From positions 310,001 to 374,000 of the forward strand of contig JAJFKY010000022.1 of assembly GCA_021772975.1 (NCBI GenBank): DNA of 64,000 bases, given 5' to 3'. The notes beneath the pieces were generated by a model. That model was given only the letters and a program-made list of their open reading frames with translations, ran no database searches and had not been told where the DNA came from. Position numbers and translations under genes: made by a program. The DNA comes from Gammaproteobacteria bacterium. Lineage in GTDB: Bacteria; Pseudomonadota; Gammaproteobacteria; Xanthomonadales; Wenzhouxiangellaceae. Below, piece after piece: positions 19,015-26,845 of this stretch (positions are counted from its first letter, which is position 1; each line of letters starts with the position of its first letter).

Positions 19015-21003
19015 ATGCCTGCCCGTACTCCCCGGATGAATCCTCAACAGCAAGCGGCCGTTCAATATACCGACGGTCCGTTGCTGGTGCTGGCTGGTGC
19101 GGGCAGTGGTAAAACCCGGGTCATTACCGAAAAACTGGCGTTCCTGATTCGCGAACAGGGCCTGGCGCCGGACCGCATAGCAGCCATTACCTTTACCAAT
19201 AAAGCGGCCAAGGAAATGCGTCAGCGAGCGCAGAAGCTGATCAAAAAGACCAGCACACCACTGCAGGTCAGCACTTTCCACGCGCTGGGTTGGAAAATGC
19301 TGCGTCAACATGCGGAAGCGGTCGGCTTCCGACCCGGCATCAGTATCCTGGATGAGACCGAATCCACCCGCCTGCTCAAAGACCTGCTACCCGCCAACGC
19401 GCCGCCGGAACAGCTTAAACTGTGCCGAAGTCAGATTTCGCGCTGGAAAAATGCCGCCTGCTCGGTCGCTGATGCCAGCGGTTACGCCGACAGTGACGGC
19501 GAAGCCCGGCTGGCCGGCCTGTTCGGTGGTTATCAGGATCAGCTCAAACGCATCAATGCCGTGGATTTTGATGATCTGATCTCGATCCCGCTGGCGCTGC
19601 TGGATGATCCCGATATCCGCGCTGAATGGCAGGAACGGCTGCGTTATCTGCTGGTGGATGAATATCAGGACACCAACACCACGCAATACCGACTATTGCA
19701 ACAACTGGTGGGCCGCCATGGCGGCCTGACCGCGGTGGGTGATGACGATCAGTCTATCTATGGCTGGCGCGGCGCGGAACCGCAGAATCTGAGCCTGCTG
19801 GGGCAGGATTTCAGCGGCCTGAAAGTGATCAAGCTGGAGCAGAACTACCGCTGCTCCGGCAATATCCTGTCGGCCGCTAATCAGGTCATCGCCAATAACC
19901 CGCATGAGCACAGCAAAACCCTGTGGAGCGCATTGGGTGACGGCGACGATATCCGGATCATGCCGTGCGCGGATGGCGAGGATGAAGTGCGCCGCATCGT
20001 CGGCGAACTGGACCGGCGCACTCAAAACGGGGCCAGACTGCATGATTTTGCGATTCTGTATCGCAGTCATCATCTGGCCAGACCATTTGAGCGCGCCCTG
20101 CGCGAAGCCGGTCTGCGTTATCAGATTACCGGCGGCCAGTCGTTTTTCGACCGCGCCGAAATCCGTGATCTGATGGCCTATCTGCGGTTACTGGTTAACC
20201 CGGATGACAACAGCGCTTTTTTACGGATTATCAATACGCCACGGCGAGAGCTGGGCAACACCAGTATCAACCGGCTGGCCGATTTTGCTGCGCAAAAGCA
20301 CTGCAGCCTGTTTGATGCGGCCACCGATGACAGCTGCCGGCAGGGCTTTGCTCCACGTCAGCGTCAGGCGCTGGATGGTTTTTGCAGCCTGATCATGGCG
20401 GCCACAGACGACCGCGAGCCCATGCGCGCCATGCATGGGTTAATAGATAAACTGAACTATCGCGAATGGTTGCGTGAGCAGGCCGATAATCCGGCCCAGG
20501 CCGAGAAACGCATCACCGCCGTCAATGAATGGCTGGGCTGGCTGGAGCGGATCGCACAGTCACTGGAGGATGCCTCGCTGGAGGAGTTATCCGCCCAGAT
20601 CAATCTGCTCAGCAATCTGGATGACGATCAGCAGCAGGACGATGCGGTGCGCCTGATGACGCTGCATGCCGCCAAAGGGCTGGAGTTTGTGCATGTCTAT
20701 CTGATCGGCGCGGAAGAAGGCCTGCTGCCGCACCAGAACAGTCTCGACGAGGGTAGTGACGAGGAAGAACGTCGGCTGATGTATGTCGGTATCACCCGCG
20801 CCCGGCAAAGTCTGACCATCAGCTTTGCCAACAAACGCCAGCGCTATGGCGAAGCCGTGCGCTGTCAGCCCAGCCGTTTTCTGGAGGAACTGCCGCGGCA
20901 GGGCGTGTACTGGTTCGGCCGCGATGACAGCCGCGATCAGCAACGCCATGCTGAAGCACGCACCGCGCAACTCAGTAACCTGCGCGCGCTGCTGGAAAGC
21001 TGA
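19015..21003 (+). CDS. rep: ATP-dependent DNA helicase Rep (UvrD/Rep superfamily 1A)
   Basis: A 662-residue helicase. Motif I is AGAGSGKTR, preceded by the Q-motif area NPQQQAAV; motif Ia [12 protein letters not shown], motif [10 protein letters not shown], motif [14 protein letters not shown], motif IV QNYRCSG, motif [16 protein letters not shown] and motif [13 protein letters not shown] are all in order. Length and the ending fit Rep rather than UvrD (about 720 residues) or PcrA. A second start at ATG 19036 gives a product nearer to known Rep N-termini; neither has a strong ribosome site. Rep assists replication forks by removing bound proteins. No downstream partner; the next gene is 214 bp away. 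Confidence 0.93.
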   Translation: MPARTPRMNPQQQAAVQYTDGPLLVLAGAGSGKTRVITEKLAFLIREQGLAPDRIAAITFTNKAAKEMRQRAQKLIKKTSTPLQVSTFHALGWKMLRQHAEAVGFRPGISILDETESTRLLKDLLPANAPPEQLKLCRSQISRWKNAACSVADASGYADSDGEARLAGLFGGYQDQLKRINAVDFDDLISIPLALLDDPDIRAEWQERLRYLLVDEYQDTNTTQYRLLQQLVGRHGGLTAVGDDDQSIYGWRGAEPQNLSLLGQDFSGLKVIKLEQNYRCSGNILSAANQVIANNPHEHSKTLWSALGDGDDIRIMPCADGEDEVRRIVGELDRRTQNGARLHDFAILYRSHHLARPFERALREAGLRYQITGGQSFFDRAEIRDLMAYLRLLVNPDDNSAFLRIINTPRRELGNTSINRLADFAAQKHCSLFDAATDDSCRQGFAPRQRQALDGFCSLIMAATDDREPMRAMHGLIDKLNYREWLREQADNPAQAEKRITAVNEWLGWLERIAQSLEDASLEELSAQINLLSNLDDDQQQDDAVRLMTLHAAKGLEFVHVYLIGAEEGLLPHQNSLDEGSDEEERRLMYVGITRARQSLTISFANKRQRYGEAVRCQPSRFLEELPRQGVYWFGRDDSRDQQRHAEARTAQLSNLRALLES

Positions 21004-21023
21004 GCTAATAAGCGTAGCTATAA

Positions 21024-21059
21024 AATCCCTCGTCGCTGCGCTCTGTCGGGATGACAGCC
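21024..21059. repeat. Imperfect palindromic repeat fragment
   Basis: The sequence ATCCCTCGTCGCTGCGCTC followed by TCGGGATGACAG resembles a dispersed intergenic palindrome common in proteobacterial genomes, with ATCCC/GGGAT outer arms. It lies in the 214-bp gap after rep; a short TGGT-N8-ACCA inverted repeat is also present near 21150. No gene was seen here. Confidence 0.4.
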
Positions 21060-21217
21060 ATGCCGCCGCCATCAGCTACAGCAACTGAATGCCGAACGTT
21101 TAGTGACCTTTCATCACCGTCAGCCGTGAAAGCCCGGTCGCATAGTGGTATAAAATAACCACACGGACCTATCTGAAACCACCCAGATAGCCACTGACCA
21201 TTCAACCCAATAAGTTC

Positions 21218-21661
21218 ATGCCCATGCGCCCAGCTATCAAACTACTGTTTATCATACTGTGCCTGCTGCATATCACCGCCTGCGCCAGCGACACATCGTC
21301 GGTGCTGCTGGAAGGCGAACGTTTTACGGTGCTAATCGCCGATGATGACGCCAGCCGCACCCGGGGACTGATGTTTGTTGAACATATGCCGGACAACGAA
21401 GGCATGTTGTTTATTTTCCCGGACGAGCAGCCGCGTTCATTCTGGATGAAAAATACCCGGATAGCCCTGGATATCTTTTATTTTGATGCGCAACGCAAAC
21501 TGGTCAGCGTGGCGGAAAATGTCCGGCCCTGCCGAACCGCACGCTGCCGTAGCTATCCCAGCACCGGCCCGGCCAAGTATGTGCTGGAACTGAACGCCGG
21601 CAAAGCGGCTGAACTGGGCGTCGCGCCCGGCAGCCTGATGACTTTCCAGAATATCGATTAA
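21218..21661 (+). CDS. DUF192 family lipoprotein
   Basis: A 147-residue protein with a lipoprotein signal (LLHITAC, lipidated Cys about 22). The DUF192 domain covers the mature part: FTVLIADDDASRTRGLMFVE, a hallmark RGLMF(R/V) motif, MLFIFPDEQPRSFWMKNT, IALDIFYFD and the ending GKAAELGVAPGS. Two Cys (CRTARC) lie in the usual YPS-containing loop. DUF192 has a conserved small beta fold of unknown function and is usually exported. The start could be 21218 or the in-frame ATG at 21224. Nine bases separate it from the next gene, so they are probably co-transcribed. Confidence 0.88.
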   Translation: MPMRPAIKLLFIILCLLHITACASDTSSVLLEGERFTVLIADDDASRTRGLMFVEHMPDNEGMLFIFPDEQPRSFWMKNTRIALDIFYFDAQRKLVSVAENVRPCRTARCRSYPSTGPAKYVLELNAGKAAELGVAPGSLMTFQNID

Positions 21662-21669
21662 GCTCAGTT

Positions 21670-22272
21670 ATGACCATGCTGCGATATCTGTTCAGCATCC
21701 TGCTGGATTTTGTGCGCTGGAGCCAGATGGTGCCGATGGTACTGGCCTGGGCATTTATGCTGATCGCCCTGGTGGCCATGACGATCATCAACTTTCAGCA
21801 GACATCGTTCACCTTTTTTGAATGGGTAGCGGGTCTATGGGAACGGCACGATTGGCTGCCTGTTTGGAGTACACCGGCTTATGAACAGACAGATGGTTCC
21901 GTGCATATTACTGACGAGCAACTGCGTCCGTTGATTCTTAAAGCATGGGGCTGGCTGTCACTGATTCTGCTGATAATTGACCTGCTGCGCACCAGCCTGT
22001 TCGGCGTACGGCAAGCCAGGTCATTGCGGCGTGGCCTGGTGATCACCGCACTGGGGTGTGCGATGGTCGGTACAGGGTTCGGGCTGAATTATCTGTTCGG
22101 CAATGAACCCTATCAGGGCGGTCCGTTTGGCTGGCTGGTATTGTTTATCGGCGGACCGGCTGTGGTCTGGCTGATCAGTGCTTACAGCTTATCAGTCAAT
22201 CATCTGCTCAACGGCCTCAACCGCAAATTGCTTGGCGAGCACAGCGATTCGGCTAAGGTCGTCAGGCATTGA
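21670..22272 (+). CDS. Membrane protein of unknown function
   Basis: A 200-residue protein with about four membrane helices: residues 20-42 (VPMVLAWAFMLIALVAMTII), 92-110 (WGWLSLILLIIDLLRTSLFG), 123-145 (GLVITALGCAMVGTGFGLNYLFG) and 152-174. A hydrophilic periplasm-like loop (about 45-88) contains EWVAGLWERHDWLPVWS. A basic stretch VRQARSLRRG follows the second helix, placing it in the cytoplasm. It is 9 bp downstream of the DUF192 lipoprotein gene, the only functional hint. I do not recognise the family. Confidence 0.7.
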   Translation: MTMLRYLFSILLDFVRWSQMVPMVLAWAFMLIALVAMTIINFQQTSFTFFEWVAGLWERHDWLPVWSTPAYEQTDGSVHITDEQLRPLILKAWGWLSLILLIIDLLRTSLFGVRQARSLRRGLVITALGCAMVGTGFGLNYLFGNEPYQGGPFGWLVLFIGGPAVVWLISAYSLSVNHLLNGLNRKLLGEHSDSAKVVRH

Positions 22273-22319
22273 CCCGGGCCAGGCCGCGAACACTGAACCC
22301 GTATCCGTCAGTGCGCCGC

Positions 22320-22526
22320 TCAGCCTTCAGCCTGATCAGTATTGCTAGCCTTGCTACGCGGTTTGCGAATACTCGCCAGCACCGCGGTGAGCAACACCAT
22401 CAGCAACTCGTCCACAAACGGCAGTGGATCAGGGATCACCAGGTTCAGCAGTAATCCCGCCGCGCTCAACAGGAACAGCCAGGGTAGTTTCAAACGGCTT
22501 AAAAAAGGTGTCAATATGGGTAGCAT
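22320..22526 (-). CDS. Small membrane protein, DUF6116-like
   Basis: A 68-residue protein when started at ATG 22526 (MLPILTPFLSRLKLPWLF); the longer frame to 22586 adds an unlikely polar leader. It has two hydrophobic helices separated by NLVIPDPLPFVDELLM, a segment that I associate with DUF6116 short membrane proteins (IPDPIPFVDE), and a basic tail (IRKPRSKA). Function unknown. It is convergent with the preceding membrane protein gene and divergent from the yegP-like gene. Confidence 0.6.
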   Translation of the reverse strand: MLPILTPFLSRLKLPWLFLLSAAGLLLNLVIPDPLPFVDELLMVLLTAVLASIRKPRSKASNTDQAEG

Positions 22527-22699
22527 GGCAGTAGTCAGATTTATCCTGTGATCGTGTTGATGGCTTTTCCGGTGCAAAAAAATCAAATCCGGGCAGTCAG
22601 TATGTTACAGCTTGTTGCACGCCTGACCATGACTGGTCCTGAAATAGCAATTGTGCCACAATCAGAAAATTCTGAAACACTATAACAAAGGAGATTGGC

Positions 22700-23035
22700 A
22701 TGGCGGGTAAATTTGTAATCAGCAAAGGCTCCAGCGGCAAAGACTATTTCGTCTTGAAAGCCGGTAATGGTGAAGTCATTCTGACCAGCCAGCAGTACGC
22801 GACTCGCAAAAGCTGTGACAACGGCATTGAATCGGTGCGTAAAAACTGCATGGATGAAAGCCGCTTTGAAGTCAAAACAGCCAAAGACGGCCGCCAGTAT
22901 TTCACCCTCAAGGCCAGCAACGGTCAGGTGATCGGACAGAGCCAGATGTACAAAACCGACAGCGGTTGTAAAAATGGCATCGCCTCGGTACAGCGCAATG
23001 CGCCGGACGCCAAAGTCGAAGAAGCCAAAGCATAA
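22700..23035 (+). CDS. yegP: YegP family protein (two DUF1508 repeats)
   Basis: A 111-residue protein made of two copies of the DUF1508 unit: FVISKGSSGKDYFVLKAGNG with QQYATRKSCDNGIESVRKN, and FEVKTAKDGRQYFTLKASNG with QMYKTDSGCKNGIASVQRN. A strong Shine-Dalgarno (AAGGAG at 22688-22693) supports the start. The repeats form a compact beta-beta-beta-alpha fold; the cellular role is unclear, with stress links reported in some bacteria. It is monocistronic, with a REP-type palindrome directly after the stop. Confidence 0.92.
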   Translation: MAGKFVISKGSSGKDYFVLKAGNGEVILTSQQYATRKSCDNGIESVRKNCMDESRFEVKTAKDGRQYFTLKASNGQVIGQSQMYKTDSGCKNGIASVQRNAPDAKVEEAKA

Positions 23036-23040
23036 TAAAT

Positions 23041-23110
23041 CGCGCCCGGATGCGCTGCTACCAAATTGGTTACGCATAGGTAGCTTGTAGGAGCGCACCG
23101 GGGCGCGACC
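23041..23110. repeat. REP-type inverted pair
   Basis: Two imperfect palindromic arms face each other: CGCGCCCGGATGCGCT...TACC, and GGTAGC...AGGAGCGCACCGGGGCGCG. The right arm carries the GTAGGAGCGC core typical of gammaproteobacterial REP elements. It lies between convergent genes and may act in mRNA 3'-end protection or termination. Confidence 0.6.
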
Positions 23111-23123
23111 AACACGCGGCGCA

Positions 23124-23858
23124 TCACAACAACCGCCGCAACGCATCAGCCAGCATCACCAGCCCGCTGATGGTCATCATTATCAATACCCCCAGCCTGA
23201 ATTGAGTCGCGGTAATTCTGACCAGCTGCCGCTTGGCAAAGTAACTGCCGCCGATGGCGCCGAAGCCCAGCGCCAGACCAGCCAGCCAGGCCTGCTGGCT
23301 CATGATACCCAGACTCATGTATGCGCCAACTTTGGTCAACTGCATAAACAGTGAATTAAATGACTTGGTGCCCACCATATCTTCTTTAATCAGGCCATAA
23401 TTGAGCAAAAAGGGATTGAGCACCGGACCGGTCGCACCGGTCAGCGCGGACAAACCGGCCACGCCCAGACCAATCGGTAAAAACCACCAAGCAGCTACCC
23501 TGAAACTATATGAAGACTTTCCGAACCGGTATTGCAGCATTACCGAACTGAGCAGCAGACCCAGAATTAACTGAATCCAGACCGGGTTGCTGCGGCTGAG
23601 CAGCCAGCTTCCCAGCACGGCCCCGAGCAGACTGCCGGGCAACAGCCAGCGAATCACATCCATGCGGATAAAGCGGCGGAACATCAATGCCCGCGCGGGG
23701 TTGGCTATCACCGTGGCCACCGACAGTACCGGCGCCACCAACTCCACACCCAGCAATATGCCCAGCACCGGTATCACCAGCATGGCCGCACCGCCGGCCG
23801 TCAAGGTGCTGATAAACCAGGCCAGCAAACCGGCCAGGATCAGGCCTGCGTAGAGCAT
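23124..23858 (-). CDS. TauE/SafE (TSUP) family sulfite/anion exporter
   Basis: A 244-residue protein with about eight membrane segments, starting LYAGLILAGLLAWFISTLTA. The two halves show the TSUP signatures, for example PVLGILLGVELVAPVLSVAT in the first half and SALTGATGPVLNPFLL in the second. Family members move small anions such as sulfite, sulfonates or organosulfur compounds across the inner membrane. The substrate cannot be deduced. It is flanked by convergent yegP and a co-directional methyltransferase 72 bp upstream, neither informative. Confidence 0.82.
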   Translation of the reverse strand: MLYAGLILAGLLAWFISTLTAGGAAMLVIPVLGILLGVELVAPVLSVATVIANPARALMFRRFIRMDVIRWLLPGSLLGAVLGSWLLSRSNPVWIQLILGLLLSSVMLQYRFGKSSYSFRVAAWWFLPIGLGVAGLSALTGATGPVLNPFLLNYGLIKEDMVGTKSFNSLFMQLTKVGAYMSLGIMSQQAWLAGLALGFGAIGGSYFAKRQLVRITATQFRLGVLIMMTISGLVMLADALRRLL

Positions 23859-23930
23859 GTTTTAAACCACCTGTTATTCAGCCTGGTACTGTGCAGCTTA
23901 TACGGCTAGCCTGACGTTAGCATTGCCAGC

Positions 23931-24599
23931 CTAGCGCTTGACCGCCAGCGAGATGCCATCCGCCACCGGTAATAATGTCACCGTGACCCGCTCGTCGCCA
24001 TGCAGCTTCTGATTCAACTTCCGCAATGCCAGCGTGTCCGGATCATCAATGCTGTCCACCGCCACATTGCCCGACCACAGCATGTTATCCAGCATGATCA
24101 AACCACCCGGGCGCAGCAGCTTCAGACAGCCTTCGTAATAGCTGTCGTAGTTTTCCTTATCGGCGTCTATAAAAGCGAAATCAAAACTGTCCGCCTGACC
24201 GTCGTCCAGCAACGCCCGCAAGGTATCCCGGGCAGGCTGCAGGTGCAGCGTGATCTTGTCTTCGATCCCCGCCTGTTGCCAATAGCGCCGGGCCATCGTG
24301 GTCCATTCGTCCGACACATCACAGGCGATCAATTCGCCGTCGGCGGGCAGCGCCAGCGCGGTGATCAGGCTGCTGTAGCCGGTGAACACCCCGACTTCGA
24401 TACAGCGTTTGGCGTTCACCAGGCCCAGCATCACTTTGATCAACTGCCCCTGCTCGGGCGCAATCTGCATATTGGCTTCACTCAGAGCAGCGGTTTCATC
24501 ACGCAATCTGGCCGCCAGTTCCGGCTCCTGAATACTGACATCATTCACATATCGGGCGATCACCGGGTCGAGAAATTTACTGGCGCGTGACATTGTCAT
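23931..24599 (-). CDS. SAM-dependent O-methyltransferase (family 3, COMT-like)
   Basis: A 222-residue methyltransferase. Motif I is CIEVGVFTGYSSL, with the acidic ribose-binding residue in ELIACDVSDEW. FDFAFIDADKENYDSYYEG gives the metal-binding Asp of the class I cation-dependent group, and LLRPGGLIMLDNMLWSG is the second metal motif. It resembles caffeoyl-CoA/catechol O-methyltransferases; bacterial homologues methylate small catechols or similar molecules, and the physiological substrate is unknown. The start may be 24599 or ATG 24593. It is divergent from the CpdA-like gene with a 56-bp gap between starts. Confidence 0.88.
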   Translation of the reverse strand: MTMSRASKFLDPVIARYVNDVSIQEPELAARLRDETAALSEANMQIAPEQGQLIKVMLGLVNAKRCIEVGVFTGYSSLITALALPADGELIACDVSDEWTTMARRYWQQAGIEDKITLHLQPARDTLRALLDDGQADSFDFAFIDADKENYDSYYEGCLKLLRPGGLIMLDNMLWSGNVAVDSIDDPDTLALRKLNQKLHGDERVTVTLLPVADGISLAVKR

Positions 24600-24655
24600 C
24601 TCCTGTTAATAAGTTGCTATCCCGCGATTATACGCATCGCTGTTATGATGCGATC

Positions 24656-25405
24656 ATGCGCCTGCGAATTATCCAATTGTCCGATTGTCATCTGCAGACT
24701 GACCCAAGCCATGACTACCGCGGTATCAACCCGGAAATCAATCTGCAGCGCTGCCTGCAAGCTGCCGCCGACTGGGAACCCGACGCGCTGATCCTCAGCG
24801 GTGATCTGGCCGACCACGCCACCGCCACAGCCTATCAGCGCCTGAATGAGCAGTTGGCGGCATTGCAGCTGCCGACACTGGCCTTGCCCGGCAATCACGA
24901 TGATTTTGCTCTACTCCGGCAACAGCTCTGCGACAGCGTTTTTGTATGGCAAAACCCCTGGTTGATCAACGGCTGGCAATTGGTCTGGCTGGACAGCAAT
25001 CTACCTCAGCGTCCCGAGGGCGGCCTGGATCAGGACAAGCTCAAGGTGCTGGAAAAGCTTGATCCTGAGATACCAGCACTGTTATGCCTGCATCATCAGC
25101 CTGTGGCGGTGGGCACACCCTGGATTGACCGCTTCAAATTAAACAACCCGCAGCTGTTGTGGGACTGGCTGGGCAGTCACCCACACGCTATCCGGGCGAT
25201 TGCCTGGGGCCATATTCATCATGGCTGGAATGGTATACAGACGATCGGCGAGCAAACCATCCCGTTATTCGGTGCCCCGGCGACCTCAGCCTGTGTCATG
25301 CCCGGCAGTGAGGAGTTTGTACTGGACCCGCGCGGCCCGCGCATGCGCTGGTTTGATCTATTGGATTCGGGAGCAGTGCGGTCGGGGCTGCTGAGTTTAA
25401 GTTAG
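24656..25405 (+). CDS. cpdA: CpdA/Icc-like 3',5'-cyclic AMP phosphodiesterase
   Basis: A 249-residue calcineurin-like phosphoesterase from ATG 24656 (MRLRIIQLSDCHL); the frame from 24587 overlaps the divergent gene and is not plausible. Metal motifs are QLSDCHL, LSGDLAD, LPGNHDD, CLHHQPV and AWGHIHHGW. This fits class III cyclic nucleotide phosphodiesterases, which lower cAMP. Length is somewhat shorter than E. coli CpdA (275). Its last codons (GLLSLS) form the left edge of a tandem duplication that also carries the 3' end of the next gene. Confidence 0.85.
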   Translation: MRLRIIQLSDCHLQTDPSHDYRGINPEINLQRCLQAAADWEPDALILSGDLADHATATAYQRLNEQLAALQLPTLALPGNHDDFALLRQQLCDSVFVWQNPWLINGWQLVWLDSNLPQRPEGGLDQDKLKVLEKLDPEIPALLCLHHQPVAVGTPWIDRFKLNNPQLLWDWLGSHPHAIRAIAWGHIHHGWNGIQTIGEQTIPLFGAPATSACVMPGSEEFVLDPRGPRMRWFDLLDSGAVRSGLLSLS

Positions 25406-25470
25406 GTTTGTTTTATTGGCTATGGTCAAGCCATAGCTGGGGAATTTCACCACTGACCACGTGAGCTATT

Positions 25471-25536
25471 TGTAGCAGCCCGCCTGCGGGCGACCAGTTC
25501 GGGTATGCCGGGTCGCCCGCAAGCGGGCTCCTACAG
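25471..25536. repeat. REP inverted pair, copy 1
   Basis: TGTAGCAGCCCGCCTGCGGGCGACC faces GGTCGCCCGCAAGCGGGCTCCTACA across a 14-bp centre, a typical inverted REP pair with the GTAG...CTAC ends. Confidence 0.8.
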
Positions 25537-25581
25537 AAAATTGCCAAAAAAGCTCATCCAATAAGCGGCCAAGCAGAACCA

Positions 25582-25649
25582 TTACTCGTAGCTATAATCA
25601 AATGCCGCCTTGAACCTTTCAGCAATCTCCTCCTTCGAGAAGCGATGAT
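25582..25649 (-). pseudogene. Detached 3' fragment of the PfkB kinase gene
   Basis: The fragment encodes RFSKEEIAERFKAAFDYSYE followed by TAA, matching the C-terminus of the intact kinase (HFSKEEIAEKFKAAFDYSYE). The last 27 coding bases are identical, but the preceding 39 hold several substitutions of which three are synonymous, so the copy looks like a diverged allele rather than a decaying duplicate. It ends abruptly at the unit junction at 25649. Confidence 0.85.
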
Positions 25650-25736
25650 GGGGCTGCTGAGCTTAAGTTAGGTTTGTTTTATTGGCTATGGTCAGGCCGT
25701 AGCCGGGGTATTTCGCCACTGACCACGTGAGCTATT

Positions 25737-25801
25737 TGTAGCAGCCCGCTTGCGGGCGAGCAGTTCGGGTATGCCGGGTCGCCCGCAAGCGGGCTCCTAC
25801 A
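25737..25801. repeat. REP inverted pair, copy 2
   Basis: Same structure as the pair at 25471, with two base changes in the left arm (GCTTGCGGGCGAG instead of GCCTGCGGGCGAC). Confidence 0.8.
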
Positions 25802-25846
25802 GTTCTCGTTGTTGAGTCGCATCAGCTCAGGCAAAGAGCAGAACCA

Positions 25847-26785
25847 TTACTCGTAGCTATAATCAAATGCCGCCTTGAATTTTTCAGCTATTTCCTCTTT
25901 CGAGAAGTGGTGATTCTGAGGACCCTGCACGGCAATTTTAAGCGCGCCCATTAACGAACCCAGACGCGCCGCGGTGGCCAGGTCCATATCGTTGGAAATA
26001 CCGTACAGCAAACCTGCCCGGTAGGCGTCGCCGCAGCCGGTCGGATCTTCGATCGCAGTGGCCTGGACTGCTTCAATCTGCTGCTCACCGGCGTCGGTGT
26101 AAATGCTCGAACCACGGCCACCGTGGGTGATAAACAGGGCTTCAACGTGCTGGGCGATCTGCTGTTCGCTCCAACCGGTACGGTCCATGACCAGCTGGGC
26201 TTCGTATTCATTCAGGGTTACCCAGTTGGCGCGTTCGATAAAGCCCTTCAAATCATCGCCGTCAAACAGCGGCATGGCCTGACCGGGATCAAAGATATGC
26301 GGAATACCGCGTGCGCTGAAACCCTGGCTGTGGGAAAGCATGCCGTCCCTGCCATCCGGACCGATGATGCCGATAGCGATATCCTGTTCCAGTTCGGGAA
26401 TTTTGTTGAGATGGCTCAACTGCATGGCGCCAGGATGAAAAGCGGTGATCTGATTGCCGTCCATATCCGTGGTGATAAAGCATTGCGAAGTAAACTCAGC
26501 ATCGATATACCGCACACAATCCAGCTTGATGCCCAGCCCGGTGAAGTGCTCGCGGTAGCGGTCAAAGCCCTGCCCCACGGTGGCCATCGGCAAAGGTTCG
26601 CCGCCCAGCATTTTCAGGTTATAGCTGATATTCCCGGCGCAACCACCAAAATCCTGACGCATACCCGGCACCAGAAAAGAAACATTCAGCATATGAATCT
26701 TGTCGGGCAGAATATGGTTTTTAAACTGGTCGTGAAACACCATGATGGTGTCGTAAGCGAGTGATCCGCAAATCAGTGCGTGCAT
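25847..26785 (-). CDS. PfkB family carbohydrate/adenosine kinase
   Basis: A 312-residue ribokinase-fold enzyme. The N-terminal GSLAYDTIM, the glycine-rich DFGGCAGNISYNLKMLGG (PfkB signature 1 region) and the C-terminal EDPTGCGDAYRAGLLYG (signature 2 with anion hole and catalytic Asp in GCGD) are clear. The sequence style resembles bacterial adenosine-kinase-like proteins of this family, but nucleoside or sugar specificity cannot be settled. It is a single gene, 60 bp after the ABC exporter stop in transcription of the same strand. Its 3' end is part of the tandem duplication. Confidence 0.85.
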   Translation of the reverse strand: MHALICGSLAYDTIMVFHDQFKNHILPDKIHMLNVSFLVPGMRQDFGGCAGNISYNLKMLGGEPLPMATVGQGFDRYREHFTGLGIKLDCVRYIDAEFTSQCFITTDMDGNQITAFHPGAMQLSHLNKIPELEQDIAIGIIGPDGRDGMLSHSQGFSARGIPHIFDPGQAMPLFDGDDLKGFIERANWVTLNEYEAQLVMDRTGWSEQQIAQHVEALFITHGGRGSSIYTDAGEQQIEAVQATAIEDPTGCGDAYRAGLLYGISNDMDLATAARLGSLMGALKIAVQGPQNHHFSKEEIAEKFKAAFDYSYE

Positions 26786-26845
26786 GGATTATCCAGTGGT
26801 TTTAAAGGCGTAGTTTACAGGCTTGGGGCGCCTGCGGCGAGGTTC

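Larger units (their letters stand above)
25384..25914. repeat. Tandem duplication of about 266 bp
   Basis: Unit 1 (25384-25649) and unit 2 (25650 to about 25914) are nearly identical. Each begins with the last codons of the CpdA-like gene (GGGGCTGCTGAG), has the same spacer (AGGTTTGTTTTATTGGCTAT), an inverted REP pair, and ends in the 3' part of the kinase gene. The spacing is 266 bp at the left and 265 bp at the right. Only about 35 bp between the REP pair and the kinase stop differ completely. This fills the 441-bp gap between the CpdA-like and kinase genes. Confidence 0.9.

Noticed and set aside
24000-24590. 196-codon plus-strand frame over the O-methyltransferase gene
   Set aside because: Antisense shadow; the minus frame has full methyltransferase motifs.
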